DNA of 64,000 nt, taken from NCBI GenBank assembly GCA_012295275.1, contig CM022670.1, positions 1,576,501 through 1,640,500 on the forward strand. The letters run 5' to 3'. The translations under genes were made by a program, and so were the position numbers. This stretch comes from Chrysomallon squamiferum. Its lineage: Eukaryota; Mollusca; Gastropoda; Neomphalida; Peltospiridae. Positions 48,520 through 61,818 of the stretch are shown here, piece by piece; the stretch's first letter is position 1; every line of letters starts with the position of its first letter. Below the pieces are notes generated by a model. That model did no database searches. It was not told the origin of the DNA and saw nothing but the letters and a program-made list of their open reading frames with translations.

Positions 48520-50551
48520 AAACAAACCTTCACTATCTAAAATTATCATTGTGTGTAAAAATAACATAAAATAACATCAGATATATAATTAAGAGAAGTA
48601 AGGATTAAGAGAGCATGTTGCTGTTATTTGACTGCCTAATGGGTTTTTTTTTTTGTTTTTTTGGATTTAGAGCATGGATATATTATATTTAATTCCCAAA
48701 TACAGGACAGTACATACCATAAACATTGAAATATCTGTGTAATATATACCTTACACCCATAACTTTTAGTTGGGAAATAACTATATGCTAACCTTTGGTT
48801 GTTAAATATCTGTATATTTGACACAAAAATAAGTATCTATGTACAATATACCACATACCAAAATAACTGATTTTTTAATTGATATTATTTATGTGATTCT
48901 ACAGATCATTGCTAATAAAAAACTGTTTTGTATTTTTCATACATAAATAAAGAGAGTAAGAAATATTAAATGCATCACTTTATTGTCAAGACAACCTTAA
49001 TAACCATAACCAAATATAGAATATAAAAACAAAAAAATTCAAATTTAAAAAATAAAAATTAAATTTTAACCTTGGCTGACTCATTTTCAGGTTAGGTCCG
49101 TGACCTCAATATGGCAAGTCTACATTTATCTACAGATCTTGGTCAAAAGAATTTGACCTACTTAAAGAGTACACCAACTTTAAAAACAAACTGATAACAG
49201 AATCAGGCAAACTTGTCAAGTGACATACACACACACACAAAAAAAAAAAAACTTAAGATAAAAACAAACAAATCAATCTAAAATAACTTATTAGAGGTAT
49301 TTTTTATGTGTGCTGTCAGATTTGAGCCAATTTCATTCAGCCTGAAAAAATGTGTTGATTTGATACTGATACCAGATAATAGGTTCCTTAAGCAAGGAGA
49401 GTTATCTTCAAGTTTAAATAATTTAAAATTAAAATGACTAAGTAACAGGAGTTACAATACAAATATCAGTTTTGTTCAAATACTGACTGGGAAGGGGACT
49501 TAACTCAATATTTTTTTACCTTTCCAGCCTCTTTTCTCTGTCTGCTGGTAATCAGTGATTTTTGTTATTGTGATTAATATGAACAAGTACTATATTTAAT
49601 TAATAAAATACTAAAATTTCAATGATTTTTAATTAAATGCCAAACAACCATTGCTTAAAGAGGAGTCTAGTTAACTTGCATAGAAAACCATTTAACTTGA
49701 CTTTTAAACCTTTCTTTTTTTTTTTTTTTTTTTTATATACTGCACAGATATGATTATTTACATGGGTCATTTCCACCCCCTCATGTTATTGTAAGTGTGG
49801 ATTAAGAAAAATGTTACATACAGACAACTCTGTGCTTGTAATATCTGTCAAAAATCTACAGTAAGAACACAAAACATTTTCTTCAAAAAAAACCCCATTT
49901 ATTACATCTAAAATATCCAATTGAAAATTCATTTAAATCTAATCACTAATGCATTAGTGCATCTTTCTAATTTACAGTTATGATCATATTTCACCCTATT
50001 TTTTTTCTTTGTCAATTATTATTTAATAAAGTACTTTAGTGTTTTCAGTAAGGAATTAGCTTTAGATTTAGACTTCGTGACTTAAATAAAACTCGGAGGC
50101 TCTTTGTTAAAAAAAACCCAACAGAAATGCAAATTATATCTCTGGATAAATCTCATAATATTAATGTAAAATATTTTGATTTGTGGATCAACATTTATAA
50201 TTTTCAGATATGACCTTCATCTTAAAGTGCCATACTAAATTTAGCTATTTAGAAATTTTATTAGTTTAAAGGTGAGAAGTGGGTAGAGTTCAGAAGATCA
50301 TAAGCACAACAGTGCAAAAATAAACAGTCTTAGATTAATTTAAAATAAATTTCTTTCTTATGTCTAGTGTAAGATAAATGTGTGAGGTCATGAAACATGT
50401 ACTTTATTTCAGCTAGTTTAAAACTAAAATTTACCATAACAAAAAGAATTTGAAAAAATTAGATTTATAATCATTACAATGTTGATAATAACAAGTGTAA
50501 TAAATTGAGAAAAAGTGCATTCTCAAGTAGAAACCGAACACAATTAGTTTC

Positions 50552-50559
<8 letters not shown>

Positions 50560-50594
<35 letters not shown>
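50560..50594. repeat. (TAA)n microsatellite
   Basis: About 11 TAA units. Confidence 0.9.
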
Positions 50595-51059
50595 GTTAAA
50601 CAAACAAAATAAGCAAATAAACTGTTGGTCAGAAACACTCAGTTAAAGAATAGAATACAAAATTAAGCTGTCAAAAAATAAATAAATAAAAATAATTTGT
50701 TGCTCAAGTCAAACATTTGATGTGATAAACCCAAACTAGTGACATTCTTGTTTGCCATTCATGTAGTATTGCAGGTGTTACCAGAGTTGTCTACCTTGGT
50801 ATTATTGGGTAAATGTTCTCTCTCCATTGATACCAACAGTTAGCAGCAAAATAAAAAATAAAAAAACAAAATAATAAAAAAAAAAAAAAAAAAAAAAAAA
50901 ATAAAAAAAAATAGAGAAGAAATGAATTTATAATTAGTTTCCAAAGAATAGAACTTGTGAAAACTGAAATCACTGTTCAGTGTTATTTCTAGTGTCTTGT
51001 ATTTTTACTCAGTCTTAATAATCGTTTTGCCATAATAATAATAAAATAAAAATAAAAAT

Positions 51060-51857
51060 ACCGTATATACTTGTGTACAAGGACACCTTATGTATAAGTC
51101 GATGTGTATTTTAAGACCAAAAATTGCGTCATTTTAGGTATTACTTGTGTATAAGTCGACTGTAGATTCCAGGCACTGTCACTATTTTTAGACCAGTGTG
51201 ACAGTGCCATGAAGGCCTACATTGTACGCCTACTGTAACATAACTTGCACGAACATACCATAATAACGTAAATGCATGTATTACACGAGCTATAGCCTAA
51301 ATGTATCATAAATAGTATCTCTTTAATGTAATAGGTCTAACATGGAGACCTAACTTACTGTTATATTTAGCCATTCTATGATTTACAAAATTTTATGGCC
51401 ATAGCCCTAAAATATTGTATTTGATGCAATATTATTTCACCAAATTCTTTACAATTACACAAGTGAGTTTTGTTTATGAAATTAGGACCGATATTTAGTG
51501 CAATTTGGCAGAGAAGTCTGCATTCCTAGATCATTGCAAGACGCTGTAAGGCATAACGCCGTACTGACGGGTTTCTCACTTTAAAATGTATTTTTATGTC
51601 ACTAAACGGAAGAATATCATGTTTTACATTCATATTTGGTTTTATTTAATTTTTCAAATTTTTTTATATATATAAAAATTATATTTTTGAAAAGCTGAAA
51701 GACCGCGATTATTTTAGATGCATCCCGTAGCAAAAAACAGTCAAAATGGCGACTCTTCAGCAACAGCTACAAAAGCATTACCTATGTATAAGTCGACCCC
51801 CAAAATATTACCTTAATAGTCTCCCAAAAATTCGGCTTATACACAAGTATATACGGT
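51060..51857. mobile_element. Non-autonomous DNA transposon with inverted repeats
   Basis: The left end accgtatatacttgtgta and the right end, read on the other strand, match for 22 bp with one difference (51060-51081 and 51836-51857). The 9-bp word AATAAAAAT flanks both sides (51051-51059 and 51858-51866). This would be a target-site duplication, although the AT-rich flank makes chance possible. Subterminal motifs tgtataagtcga recur at about 51089, 51143 and 51786. There is no long reading frame, so no transposase. The interior is less AT-rich than its surroundings. Superfamily not determined. Confidence 0.85.
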
Positions 51858-52718
51858 AATAAAAATATATTAGTTCTTTTAACACACTGCTTCAGTGATG
51901 TAAATTTAAAGTTGTAAAATTTCATTGTGTTTAAGTTTACTTCATGGTTATTAGATAGTTTCCAGGCATATTTTAAGAGATGTCTAAGAATTTATGTTTG
52001 TGAGATAACACCTTTTGAAATACCAAGTCATATGTATTGCTTTGATTCTACTCAAACCTTCAGATGGTGATTATTTAATTGAGTTTGATCTTATTAATTA
52101 ATAAGTTCAGTCTATTTCTACAATATATTATAAATCTTTTCAAGAAGGTCTTTAGGGACATAAATTCCAAATCTAAGTACTTAATGTTCTCAGACTAACA
52201 GAAATTTAGTCACTTGACAAGTTATCTCTCAGTACTAGTGTATGTTAGTTTTACATCAGCACAGAGAATTCAGTGCGGCAAAACTGTTGCAGATGCATAA
52301 TGTTGAACTGAAAATATAATTTATTAAAAAATGTTCATGCATTGTTTATAAAACAGATGTTATAAAATGAAAACTTATAAAATAACAAAACTGAGAAATG
52401 GAAAAACATCTTCAAAAAAGTCTAAAAGTCTGTTGCTAACTTGTATATCATCAGTCTGTCTGGGACATTTTTATTTATCAAGGGAATAGCCTTTAATTAT
52501 CTTCAATCTATGTTGTTGTTGATGTTGTTATTATTATTATTATCAATGTACTTTATGATCATTAAAGGTTGGTATTAAAGTAAAGGAAATATACAAAATA
52601 TATTTAAGTTATTTCTTTCAATCATCATATGTATACTTTGTCTTTCTAATACTAAAGTCATTATGAACCCTTTAAGTTGTTTATTTTTACACAAACTGGA
52701 ACATTTTAAATGAACTAT

Positions 52719-52877
52719 TCAATATATATCCCCAAGGAGAACACTGTTGACTGTTGGCATATTTGTTAATAACCATTTCACTCTCGCAAGATTTCTATGC
52801 GATTCTTGCTGGGCTGTAGCCAGACTGCACAGAGTCAGCAAAGTGCGGTCTTCAGAAATTCCCTTCTGTCGGTCCAT
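52719..52877 (-). other. Minus-strand open frame of unknown status
   Basis: From ATG: MDRQKGISEDRTLLTLCSLA to VNSVLLGDIY, then stop. Composition looks protein-like (balanced charged and hydrophobic residues, ordinary codons) in an AT-rich background. No family was recognised and no convincing splice sites flank it. It could be a terminal exon, a decayed gene fragment or chance. Confidence 0.25.
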
Positions 52878-52955
52878 TTGGAAAATCTTTTTAAAGAAAT
52901 ACACAGCTTGCTACAACCTCTCTTTCTTTGTTTTTAATATTGATCAAAGAGAAGT

Positions 52956-53093
52956 TTACAAATTTTTGATGAAATAAATCAGTCTGAAAATCTCAGCAAA
53001 GTCATCGATCAGATTTTGAGTACGACTTTCAATCAAAATGTTCTCCTTATAGGTCTGCGTATTAAATACTATTGTGCTTAACTTCAACAAATT
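52956..53093 (-). other. Minus-strand open frame of unknown status, helical
   Basis: Open between stops, containing TYKENILIESRTQNLIDDFA and EIFRLIYFIKNL before TAA. It looks like an amphipathic helix and faintly recalls the start of Mediator subunit 22, but spacing differs and I do not claim it. It lies just downstream of the CCAAT/CRE/E-box cluster when read on the minus strand. Confidence 0.25.
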
Positions 53094-53173
53094 TTATGGT
53101 TGCGAACGACAATTCTGTTGTTGGAAACTTGCATACGCAAAGCCCGCGCTTCGATAATGACAGGTCAGTTCAG

Positions 53174-53206
53174 GTCACGTGACGTCAAAGTCTCTTTCTG
53201 ATTGGC
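53174..53206. promoter_or_regulatory. E-box/CRE overlap with CCAAT box
   Basis: GTCACGTGAC (53174-53183, a USF/CLEAR-type palindrome) overlaps TGACGTCA (53180-53187, full CRE palindrome). ATTGG at 53201-53205 is an inverted CCAAT box. The island 53100-53230 is richer in G+C and CpG. The order CCAAT then CRE suits a minus-strand transcript starting near 53.1 kb, or an upstream FCHO promoter. Confidence 0.55.
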
Positions 53207-53882
53207 TCAGGTCAGACTTGACAAACATTGGCGTACAGTAAATTTCAGCTGTTTAGTTCGATTAATTAATTTCTTAGAATTCACGAGTGTTAGCAACTTG
53301 TTAAAAAGTATAGTACAGCTTTATAACTAATAAAAGCTTCATTTTGTCAAATAATACATGTATAGTTGATTAAAACTATATGAGATAATCGGTGTTTATG
53401 CAAAATGAAACAACGAGTTTCTCAGTAGATTATAAATGAAAAATATCCACAAATTTTATTCCGATAAAAATTCGAAACGTTTTTCGTATCGGGGTTATAA
53501 AAAAATCTAAGTGTCATTTTAATATACAATTTTTGCTCTTTCCAATGAAATATAATGTTTTAGGAAAATAATAATTTTGAAAAAAATGTCACATACTTAA
53601 TATTTGTTTTGAAGGTTTAATTAGTCACTTAGTGGATTTTATTTTTGTTCTTTATATTTTTTTTTTGTTTCCTTTCTATCACACTTTTGGTAAAATTTTT
53701 AAAAAGTCACACTTCCTGTTATTACTATATGTTTAACCTTTTTTCTTAAAATTTTTTTTTGAATATTTATGGATAACATTTTCGCATGATTCTTGTTCGT
53801 TTGACATAATTATATATTCCTTTTCCGTTTTCTCCGGTTTTAACAATTTTATCCGACGGAAACTCGCACCTTACTTCGCTAA

Positions 53883-53919
53883 TACGCATGCGTACAATAA
53901 TCTAAATAAACGCCATATT
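53883..53919 (+). promoter_or_regulatory. FCHO core promoter/5' UTR motifs
   Basis: The 12-bp palindrome TACGCATGCGTA (53883-53894) is near the NRF1 site. GCCATATT (53912-53919) matches a YY1 site. Both lie 30-70 bp before the FCHO start codon, where TATA-less housekeeping promoters often carry them. Confidence 0.45.
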
Positions 53920-53949
53920 CCTGTCGATACAAATGCGGGTTGATTGAGA

Positions 53950-53976
53950 ATGTCAACCTTTGCAGATAATTTCTGG
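53950..53976 (+). CDS. FCHO2: FCHO exon 1 (start codon)
   Basis: GAGAATGTC start; MSTFADNFW, then TGG|GTGAGT. Human FCHO2 starts with a comparable short exon ending ENFW. Exon 2 resumes GEKN exactly as in the family. Confidence 0.92.
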
Positions 53977-56900
53977 GTGAGTGCCAGTGATTAATTCTAA
54001 ATTATATCGAACTAAAACATAATCAAAAATTTATTTCCCAAATCATGCTTCTTAATCATTTGTCCGCATCCGTAGACATGTCTAAAGTGGTACCAAGATC
54101 TCCGATCGCTTGATGTATGATGACTTAGCATTTAAAATGAAGAGTTTGGAATAGTTTTGTGACTAATTACATTTACCATTTAACGAATAAAATTGCTATA
54201 CGTGTAGGATGCGTATTATACAATCTATGGTAAAATTCTTTGTAAATATAGCAATACGGTATGGCTAATTCAAAGTTTGTTATTGGCGGAAGTGAAATTT
54301 GCATTTTGACACACCTCCCCTGACAGAAAATATGACCTGAATAAAAATAGATCTAGGCCAAAGTTTCTTTCTTTTGCACATCAATTTAAAAAAAAATATT
54401 ATTAAAATTAAAATTTAAGACCAGTTTTTCTTACAAAGTGTTCTTTATGTTTAATTTGTTTTCTTTAAAAAATTATTTTGTTACTTTGAAAAGTAATTCG
54501 AGTAACACTAAGTAGTGTATTATTGTTTGGGCAAACCACAAACGTTTCTCACTCAACATAAATGATTAATTTCTATTCCTGAACTATACTGTAATGTATG
54601 AAGTTAAAAATCCATTAGTATTATTATTTAATTCTTTATTAAAGAGAATTGTAAATAACACTCATTTTTGGTTTTAGTATACAATCAATTTGGATTATTA
54701 TATTTATAGTATATGGTTATATCAGAAAGGATTATAATTTATTTGGATCTTTAGCTTAATGTTTGAAATTTAAAATATGGTTTAACTAAACCTGAGTGGA
54801 AAGCCTTTACTAAATTAGACTGTATATTTTGAAGAGGGGTAAGAGATAACATTTATATCACTTTGATCTGAAGGTCACCTGTGTTCATAATCTTATTTTT
54901 GAATGTTTCATCACCTATTAAAACTTTTCCAAAATTGCACCAGTTTCAGTTTCAGTATGAAGACATTTCAAAAATTAGTCTTGTACACAGAATCTTTTGA
55001 ATAATTTTTTAATATATAAATGTATGTTTCAGTATCTACTTCCATTATAGTTTTAGACAGTTTTAATTAATTACACATTAGAATTGTTGGTGTAATTATT
55101 TTTTTTAGGGAGAGAAGAATAATGGATTTTTTGTGCTCTACCAGACTATGAAACATGGCCAAATCTCTAGCAAAGAGTTAATAGAATTCTTAAGAGAAAG
55201 GTATGTCAATTCTTCATAGTTCATAAATGTTAACTAGGTTAATGTTGCTTATTAGAACTATAATGACACTGTATAGTTCTTTCAGTAAAAAACAAAACAG
55301 TGACAACAGCCAAAAAAAAAAAAAAAAGATTGAAATAAATAAATAAATACAAATTATAACAAATGTTTAAAATAATAATAAATATTTTATTACTACACAA
55401 TCTTTACTATTGTATAAATGTTCTTTTTTACTTAGCTGTTAATGTTATATAATTTAATTTAATTAAAACACAACAGCAACAAAGAAAACGTGTTCTATAC
55501 CTCTTTAGTTATGACCAATGTAGTCATTTTAATATTTTGTTTTTCTACTAACATATTTTTTTTAAAAATGTATTCTAGTTGCCAGGTGGAAGAAACGTAC
55601 AGCAAACTGCTGAGCAAATTAGCTAAAAATGTTGCCAACAGTTCACATGTGGGGTGAGTTTATTTTATCATAATTTTTTTTTATCACTAACTGTGTAATA
55701 TCCAGAACATTGGTAACAAATATTAAAAAGCTGATTGTTTATTTAAAAATAAATTTGTCTTAATTTGTAGATTAAAATTAATTAAAATGGCTTGAAGAAA
55801 TGTGTTTTAATAAACAGTTTAGTTGCAATTTATCTTTTAAATTTTGTTATATTACAAGAGTTGTAAAACAGTAAAATTTTTATATAATTATAATAGCTCT
55901 GGGTCTTGTGTAAATTAAAGTTTCAAAAGTAATTAAAACACTTTCATAAATATATAATAACTTTCGACAGCAAAGAAGAAAATTCTTGCTTGTTAATTAA
56001 AATGTCTCTGTCTTGGACAAACAATAATCTATCTATGAAAATAAAGATTGTTATTAAAATAACCTCAGTGAATGTATATATATATAATGTATACAGCATT
56101 ATAGTTTAGTTGATGTTAACAGAAGTAAGAGAGCATGGTTAGTGTAATCTGGATGGTATAGCATAGCTAAGGAGATGACGAGCTTCAGGATGTTCTCAAT
56201 AACACCAGAGTTACTTTTTTTTTAAAAACAAACTTGTTGAATGAGAAAATTATTTTTCTGTTTAGAACATTTGCTCCATTTTGGAATGTTCTCAAATCTT
56301 TGGTGGAGAAGCTGGCTAACCTGCACATGCAGTTGGTGCACACATGGTCTGACTTGATCAAAGACATCGTGCGCTACTATGAAGAGCAGCACAAAAAATA
56401 CAAGACAGTGAGTCGAGACATAAATTAAATTTTCATTTTCTTCAGTTAGCAGATTTCATATATATTGATTAATTTTCTTAAATGTCATTTGAATGTTGTT
56501 AGTTTGTTCTGTTTATGTTTTTATAATTCTTTTATATTTTATACTTTTTCATTAACCAGTAGTGTCGCAGGTACTGTTATTTGTATTTAAATAACATATT
56601 TTAAATTTAAAAATTAAAAAAAAAAAAATTCTTAAACCTATGTCAACAAATTCAGTATAGAATTTTAATATAAGAATTATTTGATTTCAGATGAAAGAAG
56701 AAGAATCAGAAACATTGAATGCAGTACAGTCTATACAACAGACCATTGTAGCAGTACACAAAGTAAAAATCATAATATATATCTCATATTGTCTGTATAG
56801 TACACATGAATCAATTGAATTTATGTATTTTTATATTTTTAATTAATTTGAAATTATCATTCCATCTATATTGGATATTAAAATGGACATTTGTTTCCAC

Positions 56901-57354
56901 AATGCTTCAGAAAAAAAATATTTAAAATTTTTTTTTTAGTAATTATAATTTGAATTTTTTATGTTGTTTTATGTTATTTTTTGCTGTTAGAATCTATATA
57001 GAAATAATTTAAGTTGCCTGTTTTCAAAATACGAATGCTTTAGAATAGAATATCTCATATTTAATATAAACATTTTTATTTGTTTCTAAGGCAAAAGAAC
57101 TTTATCACACAAGATGTATAGAACTGGAAAGACTTAAGCGGGACAATGGTTCACAGAAAGATACTGAAAAGGTCAGATATTTTGTTTTTTATAATATTGG
57201 AATGAAATAATTGTACAAACAACAATACAAAATTAATTTGATATGAAAGGTTACTTGACATCTTCATTTCACAATACTTCCAGAAAACAATTCTGTACAT
57301 TTATAATCTTTAATTTGGAGTAAATATTTTAAATGTATTTTAATACATTTATTA

Positions 57355-57448
<94 letters not shown>

Positions 57449-60400
57449 TCAAACCAAATCAAATAAAAATTGTTGGAAAAGTACATTATTATTACAAATA
57501 AAAGTAAATGGAATCAATTTTATGTGACATCATGTACAATTTTATCATATTCTTTACTATTAAATAAGAAAATATTTATCATTGGCTTTGTTTTTCAGGC
57601 AGAAGCAAAGTATAAGAAAGCAAGTAAGTATAAAATAATTTTTATATATTTAATTATGTATTTGGAAGTATTAACATTAATTTTGTTGCACTTTGTATAT
57701 ATTTAAAATATTTTAATAACCAATTTCAGTGTTAATTCATAGATTTTGTGAAAAACTTTACTTTTTTAAAAATGAATTCCCTATTGCTCAGATTAAAAAT
57801 CAGAAGAAAAAATGGATAAATAATAAGAAAATATTGATAATTTGTTTATAATTTACTTTTTGCTTATTTCAGGAGAGGAGTATAAAAATCTGATAGACAA
57901 ATATGCCACTGTGAGAAGTGAATTTGAAACCAAAATGACCAATTCTTGTTGTGTATGTAATTAAATATTGTTTTAATTTTGATCTTTCAGTATTCTTAAA
58001 AAATTATTTTCTTATCTTTTTTAGTTACCAAATACATTGACCTTTTTTTTAAAAATTATTATTATTATTTCTTGTTTACTTACTGTTAATAAAAAATAGT
58101 TTACATGTGATGAACTAATATAAAGAAATATTTTTTAATGTTGGTTGATTTAAAGGAATTTAAAAAGTCTCTTTTTAACCAAACAACAATAATGTTACAT
58201 ATTTACTCATTTTCTTTTATGTACTCATATTTTTATAATTTTTTATAACAGCACTTTCAAGAAAAAGAAGAGGAACATATAAGTCAGATGAAAGATTTCA
58301 TTGACACCTATGCAAGGAGTTGGGAAAATCAACATGTTGTTCTTGGACAGGTAATTATTAACAGTTAGAATCTGTTTAGCTATTCAGGTGTTACATTTAC
58401 CTTTGTTTGTTTTGTTAATAAGGATTTTGTACAGATTGAAAATTCAGTAATTTTTATCTTATTTTCCAGGCTTATAGTGAATTAAAAAGAAACTGTGATG
58501 AACTGTCTATACAGAAGTTATTAGAAGCATTTATAGAAACAAAAAAAACAGGAAGCACAAAACCAGGTAGGTGTTTGGAAAAGTACTCACTGTGTCATTT
58601 ATTTTTATTTATACGGTGTTTTGAACTGCACTTATATGTTTCTAGTTTAAAATTTCATCTGTGAACTGTTTTATTAACATAATAAATATTTTATATATTT
58701 ATAAACTTAATGGCTAATGGTTTGGGAATCTAAATTTGTTTAACATTTATATTTTGCTGTAATATATTAGTGCAGTTACATCAGGAACTCAATTTTTTCT
58801 GTGTTTTATAGCTGTCCAGAAAATATTTTCTTTGACTTCAATTTAAGAAAAAAGAAAAATGTAAAATATATATATTTTTTAATAAAACATCATTTTATTT
58901 TACTGGTTTTATATGACTATGATTTGGACTGCATTTTAAATGCTACATACAGAAAACTTCACTGTTTGGTCCTTAGTGTCAGTATCTTAAAGGGCAAGAA
59001 ATGTGATCTCCTGCTTATGCATATCAGAAATCAATTGTCAACTGATAAAAAAGCAGCAAGTTTTCATTTTTAATTCATTTAAAAATAATACATCTGACAA
59101 TTATAAATAAAATAAAGGAAGAAAAAATGTTTTCATGGTTTCATCCATTTAATTTAAATATATTTTTACAGAATGTAACATCAGTGAATATTATTATTAT
59201 TGTTATTATTTCTTTTTTTCTAGGTCCTCTTGTCTTTCAAGAACCAGATTTATCAAACTTGGCACCTCAGCGACCAATGTCACCTGATACCCTTGACAAG
59301 CGAGATAGTTTAACAGATAAACAGAAACAAGGTACATATTTGATAATAGCGATATATTTTTAAATGTGGAAGTAGAAATAAGGGCAGAATTTTTGTTCCA
59401 TTTTAATTTCTGATATTTTTAATAAGGCTTTTAGCTACTATAGAAGGACTGTCTTAAAATTTAGTTATTGTTTAAAACAATATATACATATTAGAACAAT
59501 TTAGAGTAATTGTAATACTTTATTTTGAAAATCAGTTTATTTTTTAAAGATGCATGTAACTGTTAATGGGTTATGCATGCTCTATTTTCATATTTTAATG
59601 ACTTATTTAAATCTCTTTGGGTCAGTGTTGTGTGGGTGTTTTATATGTATTTTATATATATATTTTTTAGTTTTATTTGGACATGGAACATTATGTACTA
59701 ATATCTTATTTTAATTTTGTAATATTTGTCTTGTTTTCTAATCTTCTGATTTATTCCATAATAAAAAGAAAATGTAATATATTATGTATTTGCAAAGTTG
59801 ATTTAGTTGCGAGATCTTATAATTGTTGGCATAACTTTGAAGAAAATTAAACTCCTAATCAACACTTCAGAATTAATATATTAAAATGATTAAGTACAAA
59901 TGCATGTCCACCATTCTTTTGGAAGCTAGGATTATGTTGTTTTTTTTTTAGATAATTTCATAATGTAACATCCCTAGTTAAATATTAAAAAAAAAAAAAA
60001 ATAAAAAAATTAATTTATTGTACTCTTGTGAATTGTCCTCAAGATAAAAGAAAACAGAATTTCTTTTTTTCTTTTTTGTTTTTTTTTTTTTTTTTTTTAA
60101 ATTATATTTATTTATGTTAGGTTCTCTGAAATCTGTAAAGGATAATATGATTGGAGGTACAGTTTGAATAATTTCCACACTTTGAAATGCTTTAAACCCT
60201 GTGTTTATGATTTCACACAATACAAATTTATATTCTTGCATATGTCAATGCAAATAGCACATTTTATTTATTGTTCCATTACAGGCTGAATGTATTATAT
60301 TTTTTATCACTTTTATTGAATGTGCAGCTAAATCAGTATAAACTTTTTTATACTTTCAAGACATCTATATTATGAAAATGTTTTTTTCAAAAATAAAATT

Positions 60401-60468
60401 GACTACACCATATAAAGGCAACTAAAATAGAAAAACTGGAACAGAATGTATTCTAAACATACAATAAA

Positions 60469-60511
<43 letters not shown>

Positions 60512-61575
60512 TATAATAATGTGATTCTATCAAACTGACCAAAAATCATATTAATTTTTAAAAATAAAATGTCTAGAAAATAATAAAATATATTATTATT
60601 TGTAAGAATTATTGATTCCCAATTGTGAAATTTTTTTTTTTTTAATTTTTTAATTTTTTTTATTATATATATCTAAAAAAATATTGCATCAAATTTAAAA
60701 AAAAAAAAAATATGAAAAGATTTCTAATCATACACATTTACTTTACATTTTCAATCTGTAGAGGTAGATTTTGTAGCATTTATTCAAGAAGATAACATAT
60801 ATACTTATGCATGCTACTTTAATGGATGGTATAAGTAGATGTGTTTAGTTTTGTCGCTGCATGTCTTCTGTCGCTTCATTGCACTTAGTTTGTACTGTAA
60901 CCTCATCTTTCAGATGCCGCACTCTTCATAGGTAATGTATAAGCCTTACCTGCTTCTTAGTTTTTAGCTCTTGTTTCTTTTTTTCAGTTCTTCATTTCTT
61001 TCTTTTCTTTGGATATTTTAATTACACCTTTGTTCGTAACATTATTTGAAAACACTGGGGTGGGTGATGGTAATTTTTAACACATAGATGCTAACAGACT
61101 GGCTTTTTTGTTCTGTCTGTAAACATTTCTTTTTTTAGACACTTTGAAAAAAAACCCCACAAAAAACATTATTTAATTTAAAATAAAAATCTTATTTTTA
61201 TAAGTGCTGAAATTGAAACTCACCAAATACAGTAGCACTAGTAGTAGTAGTAAATTAATGTCTGATCAGTGTTGATATTTTTCTGTCATATTTTTGTCCA
61301 TAAAGTATTCTGATTATTACTAATAATTTAGGTATTGAAAACAAATTTTCTCTTTGTATTGAAAACTGCTTTAAAAATTTAGTTTGTTAATTTAAGAATA
61401 TATAATTTTATCAATGTTACCTAATTTTTTTGGTTTTGGTTTTAGTTTTAATTTAAGAAAAGTAAAGTAAAACAAAACAAAACAAAACACAAAAATAAAA
61501 AAACAAGAACAAAAAAACACCTCTCCAAAAGTTTACATGCCAAATATTTCTTAATGAAGACTCCTTAATTTAAAA

Positions 61576-61611
<36 letters not shown>

Positions 61612-61612
61612 A

Positions 61613-61655
<43 letters not shown>

Positions 61656-61783
61656 ATAGTAATAATATTTCAGATTTTCAATTTAATTAGAATACTAATA
61701 ATTTTTTTTTTTAAATTAAATTAAAATTAGTGTCTTATCTTAAAAGTTAAATAATGAAAAGAAACAACAAAAAATTTAAATTA

Positions 61784-61818
<35 letters not shown>

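Larger units (their letters stand above)
48371..51059. other. Upstream flank of the distal SLC4A11-like start
   Basis: AT-rich sequence with homopolymer runs and a (TAA)n at 50560-50594. No gene or element was recognised beyond these. Confidence 0.55.
51867..53100. other. Intergenic stretch between SLC4A11-like and FCHO genes
   Basis: Mostly AT-rich. Two minus-strand open frames of uncertain status lie at 52719-52877 and 52956-53093 and are listed separately; nothing else was recognised. Confidence 0.5.
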
